Source: Pseudomonadota bacterium (lineage in GTDB: Bacteria; Pseudomonadota; Alphaproteobacteria; Ferrovibrionales; Ferrovibrionaceae). Taken from it: a DNA stretch of 15,670 nucleotides. A program made the translations under genes and the position numbers. This document shows positions 14,447-15,670 of this stretch, piece by piece. The stretch is from the NCBI GenBank assembly GCA_023434425.1, contig JAEYSS010000255.1:1-15670 (forward strand), read 5' to 3'. Positions within the stretch are counted from its first letter, which is position 1, and the number at the start of each line of letters is the position of its first letter. Below the pieces are notes generated by a model. That model was not told the DNA's origin and made no database searches. It saw only the letters and a program-made list of their open reading frames with translations.

Positions 14447-15399
14447 TGTCTGCCGCTCCTCCCGAAATCACGTTGCGCCGCTACAGCGACAGCGATGCCG
14501 ACAGCTGGAACCGCTTTGTCGCCGCCAGCAAGAACGGCACCTTTCTGCTCGACCGCAACTACATGGACTATCACCGCGACCGCTTCGACGACCATTCGCT
14601 GCTTGCCTTCGACAGCGATGGCGCACTGCTGGCGGTGATCCCGGCGCATCGCCGCGACGGCCTGCTGGTCAGTCATGGCGGCCTGACCTATGGCGGCGTG
14701 GTCAGCGACACGGCGATGACGCCGCTGAAAATGCTCGGCCTGTTCGACGCGCTGCTGGCGCATCTGCGCGGCGAGAACATGCGCGGCCTCTACTACAAGA
14801 CCATTCCGCGCTTCTATCACCGCCAGCCGGCGGATGAAGACCTCTTCGCGCTGTTTGTGCACGGGGCCACCCTGAAGCGGCGCGACCTGACCACCGCCCT
14901 CGACCCGCAATTCCCCGCCCCGGCCCAGACCCGGCGCCGGCGCGGCATGAAGGCGGCCGCCAAAGCCGGACTGACCGTGGCCGAAAGCGACCGCTGGGAT
15001 GAGTTCTGGGCGATCCTGACCCAAAATCTCGCCGACCGGCACAATCTGAAACCGGTGCACAGCGTCGGGGAAATCCGCCTGCTGCATGGCCGTTTCCCCG
15101 ACTCCATCAAGCTGTATTGCGTGACAAAGGACGACACCGTGGTCGGCGGCGCGGTGATGTACCTGACCGACCGCTGCGCCCATGTGCAGTATACCGCCAG
15201 CAGTCCGGCCGGCCGCGAGGCCAATGCACTCGACCTGCTGTTCTTCGCGCTGGTGGACGAATATCGCGACCGCTGGTTCGACTTCGGCATTTCCAACGAA
15301 GGCGACGGCCGCCAGCTCAATCACGGCCTGATCGACTACAAGGAAGGCTTCGGCGCCCGCACGGTCACGCTCGACCACTACGAGATCCTGCTGCCTTAG
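14446..15399 (+). CDS. FemAB/GNAT-like acyltransferase
   Basis: The protein has 317 residues. The start at 14446 is fixed by the TAATG overlap and by the sequence (MSAAPPEITLRRY). SWNRFVAASKNGTFLLDRNYM (20-40), a SHGGLTYGG motif (76-84), KTIPRFYHR near residue 123, and a C-terminal half with VVGGAVMYL, HVQYTASS and FDFGISNEGDG resemble the FemAB-like branch of GNAT acyltransferases (Acetyltransf_6-like). These act with acyl-CoA or aminoacyl donors on amines. In this locus an amino-sugar nucleotide is a natural acceptor, which would make it a second candidate N-acyltransferase beside the PglD-like one. It may instead modify a lipid or another sugar. The stop overlaps the convergent glycosyltransferase stop. 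Confidence 0.78.
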   Translation: MSAAPPEITLRRYSDSDADSWNRFVAASKNGTFLLDRNYMDYHRDRFDDHSLLAFDSDGALLAVIPAHRRDGLLVSHGGLTYGGVVSDTAMTPLKMLGLFDALLAHLRGENMRGLYYKTIPRFYHRQPADEDLFALFVHGATLKRRDLTTALDPQFPAPAQTRRRRGMKAAAKAGLTVAESDRWDEFWAILTQNLADRHNLKPVHSVGEIRLLHGRFPDSIKLYCVTKDDTVVGGAVMYLTDRCAHVQYTASSPAGREANALDLLFFALVDEYRDRWFDFGISNEGDGRQLNHGLIDYKEGFGARTVTLDHYEILLP

Positions 15400-15670
15400 C
15401 TCGCCAACCCCGCCAGCCTGAAAACCTCCAGTAACTGCGCCCGCAGGCGCGCCACCGAATAGTCGCGTCCGACCCGTTCGCGCGCCTTGTCCAGCAACGC
15501 CGCCCGCGCCGCCGCATCCCCCAGCAGGCCGGGCAAGGCGGTGGCCCAGTCGGCGTCTTTCACCAGCATCGCTGCGCCATCGGCGCAGCAGTCGCGATAG
15601 ATCGGGTGGTCCGAGGCGATCACCGGCAGACCGGCCGCCGTGTATTCCACCCATTTGGTATAGGTCTTCA
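15396..15670 (-). CDS. GT4-like glycosyltransferase, C-terminal fragment (runs off the right edge)
   Basis: The frame is open from the right end of the window to TAA at 15396-15398, giving the last 90 residues. KWVEYTAAGLPVIASDHPIYRD is the C-terminal donor-binding region of GT-B family 4 enzymes (K-x-x-EY-x-A-x-G-x-PV). It is followed by an acidic/alanine-rich helix and DYSVARLRAQLLEVFRLAG, typical of the last helix. The start lies outside the window. It is convergent with the FemAB/GNAT-like gene, with stop codons overlapping by 4 nt. It extends the glycan locus beyond this window; donor and linkage are unknown. Confidence 0.83.
   Translation of the reverse strand, partial: KTYTKWVEYTAAGLPVIASDHPIYRDCCADGAAMLVKDADWATALPGLLGDAAARAALLDKARERVGRDYSVARLRAQLLEVFRLAGLAS

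Noticed and set aside
14089..15654. A 521-codon minus-strand open frame opposite the methyltransferase and GNAT-like genes
   Set aside because: It is a shadow of two recognisable plus-strand genes and shows no domain of its own.

Overview
The window is about 15.7 kb of gene-dense, GC-rich bacterial chromosome with no rRNA, tRNA, IS element, CRISPR array or sign of phage. Codon use, the gene families and the compact overlapping operons suggest an alphaproteobacterium, possibly Rhodospirillales-like. That placement is inference; no marker gene is present to prove it.

Left part (45-5267). A three-gene plus-strand operon encodes a rhodanese with a membrane tail, a Blh/ETHE1-type persulfide dioxygenase and a TauE/SafE exporter. 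This is the gene content of BigR-controlled sulfide-detoxification operons; any bigR gene would lie left of the window. It converges with zero spacing on a minus-strand flavin monooxygenase that most resembles 3-hydroxybenzoate 6-hydroxylase. The monooxygenase is divergent from a uracil/xanthine-type NCS2 permease across a 250-bp region holding two clean palindromes and candidate promoters. The permease ends at a textbook intrinsic terminator, followed by a small gene for a PhnA domain lacking its zinc ribbon. A DUF72 gene (5287-6204, minus strand) separates this part from the glycan locus.

Right part (6244-15670). This is a surface-polysaccharide (O-antigen or capsule-like) locus. One long minus-strand run starts near 13.6 kb. 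In transcription order it holds a DegT-family PLP aminotransferase, a PglD/NeuD-like left-handed beta-helix acyltransferase, a glycosidase-like beta-propeller protein, a sugar-nucleotide 3,4-ketoisomerase (FdtA/QdtA type), a TPR-like plus GT-B glycosyltransferase, rmlA, rmlC and rmlD. Spacing is 2-13 nt or 4-nt ATGA overlaps, apart from a 75-nt gap between the propeller and the ketoisomerase. A 54-bp divergent region separates this run from a plus-strand pair, a SAM-dependent methyltransferase and a FemAB/GNAT-like acyltransferase joined by a TAATG overlap. The pair converges, with overlapping stop codons, on the 3' end of another glycosyltransferase that runs off the right edge.

Reconstructed chemistry. 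RmlA makes dTDP-glucose. An RmlB dehydratase, not in this window, would make dTDP-4-keto-6-deoxyglucose. The pathway can then branch: RmlC and RmlD give dTDP-L-rhamnose, while the ketoisomerase, aminotransferase and an acyltransferase give a dTDP-3-acylamino-3,6-dideoxyhexose (Fuc3NAc- or Qui3NAc-like). Two unrelated acyltransferase candidates, a methyltransferase and an unusual glycosidase-like protein suggest a decorated, possibly unusual glycan. The most interesting open questions are which acyl group is used, which C4 epimer is made, and what the propeller protein does.
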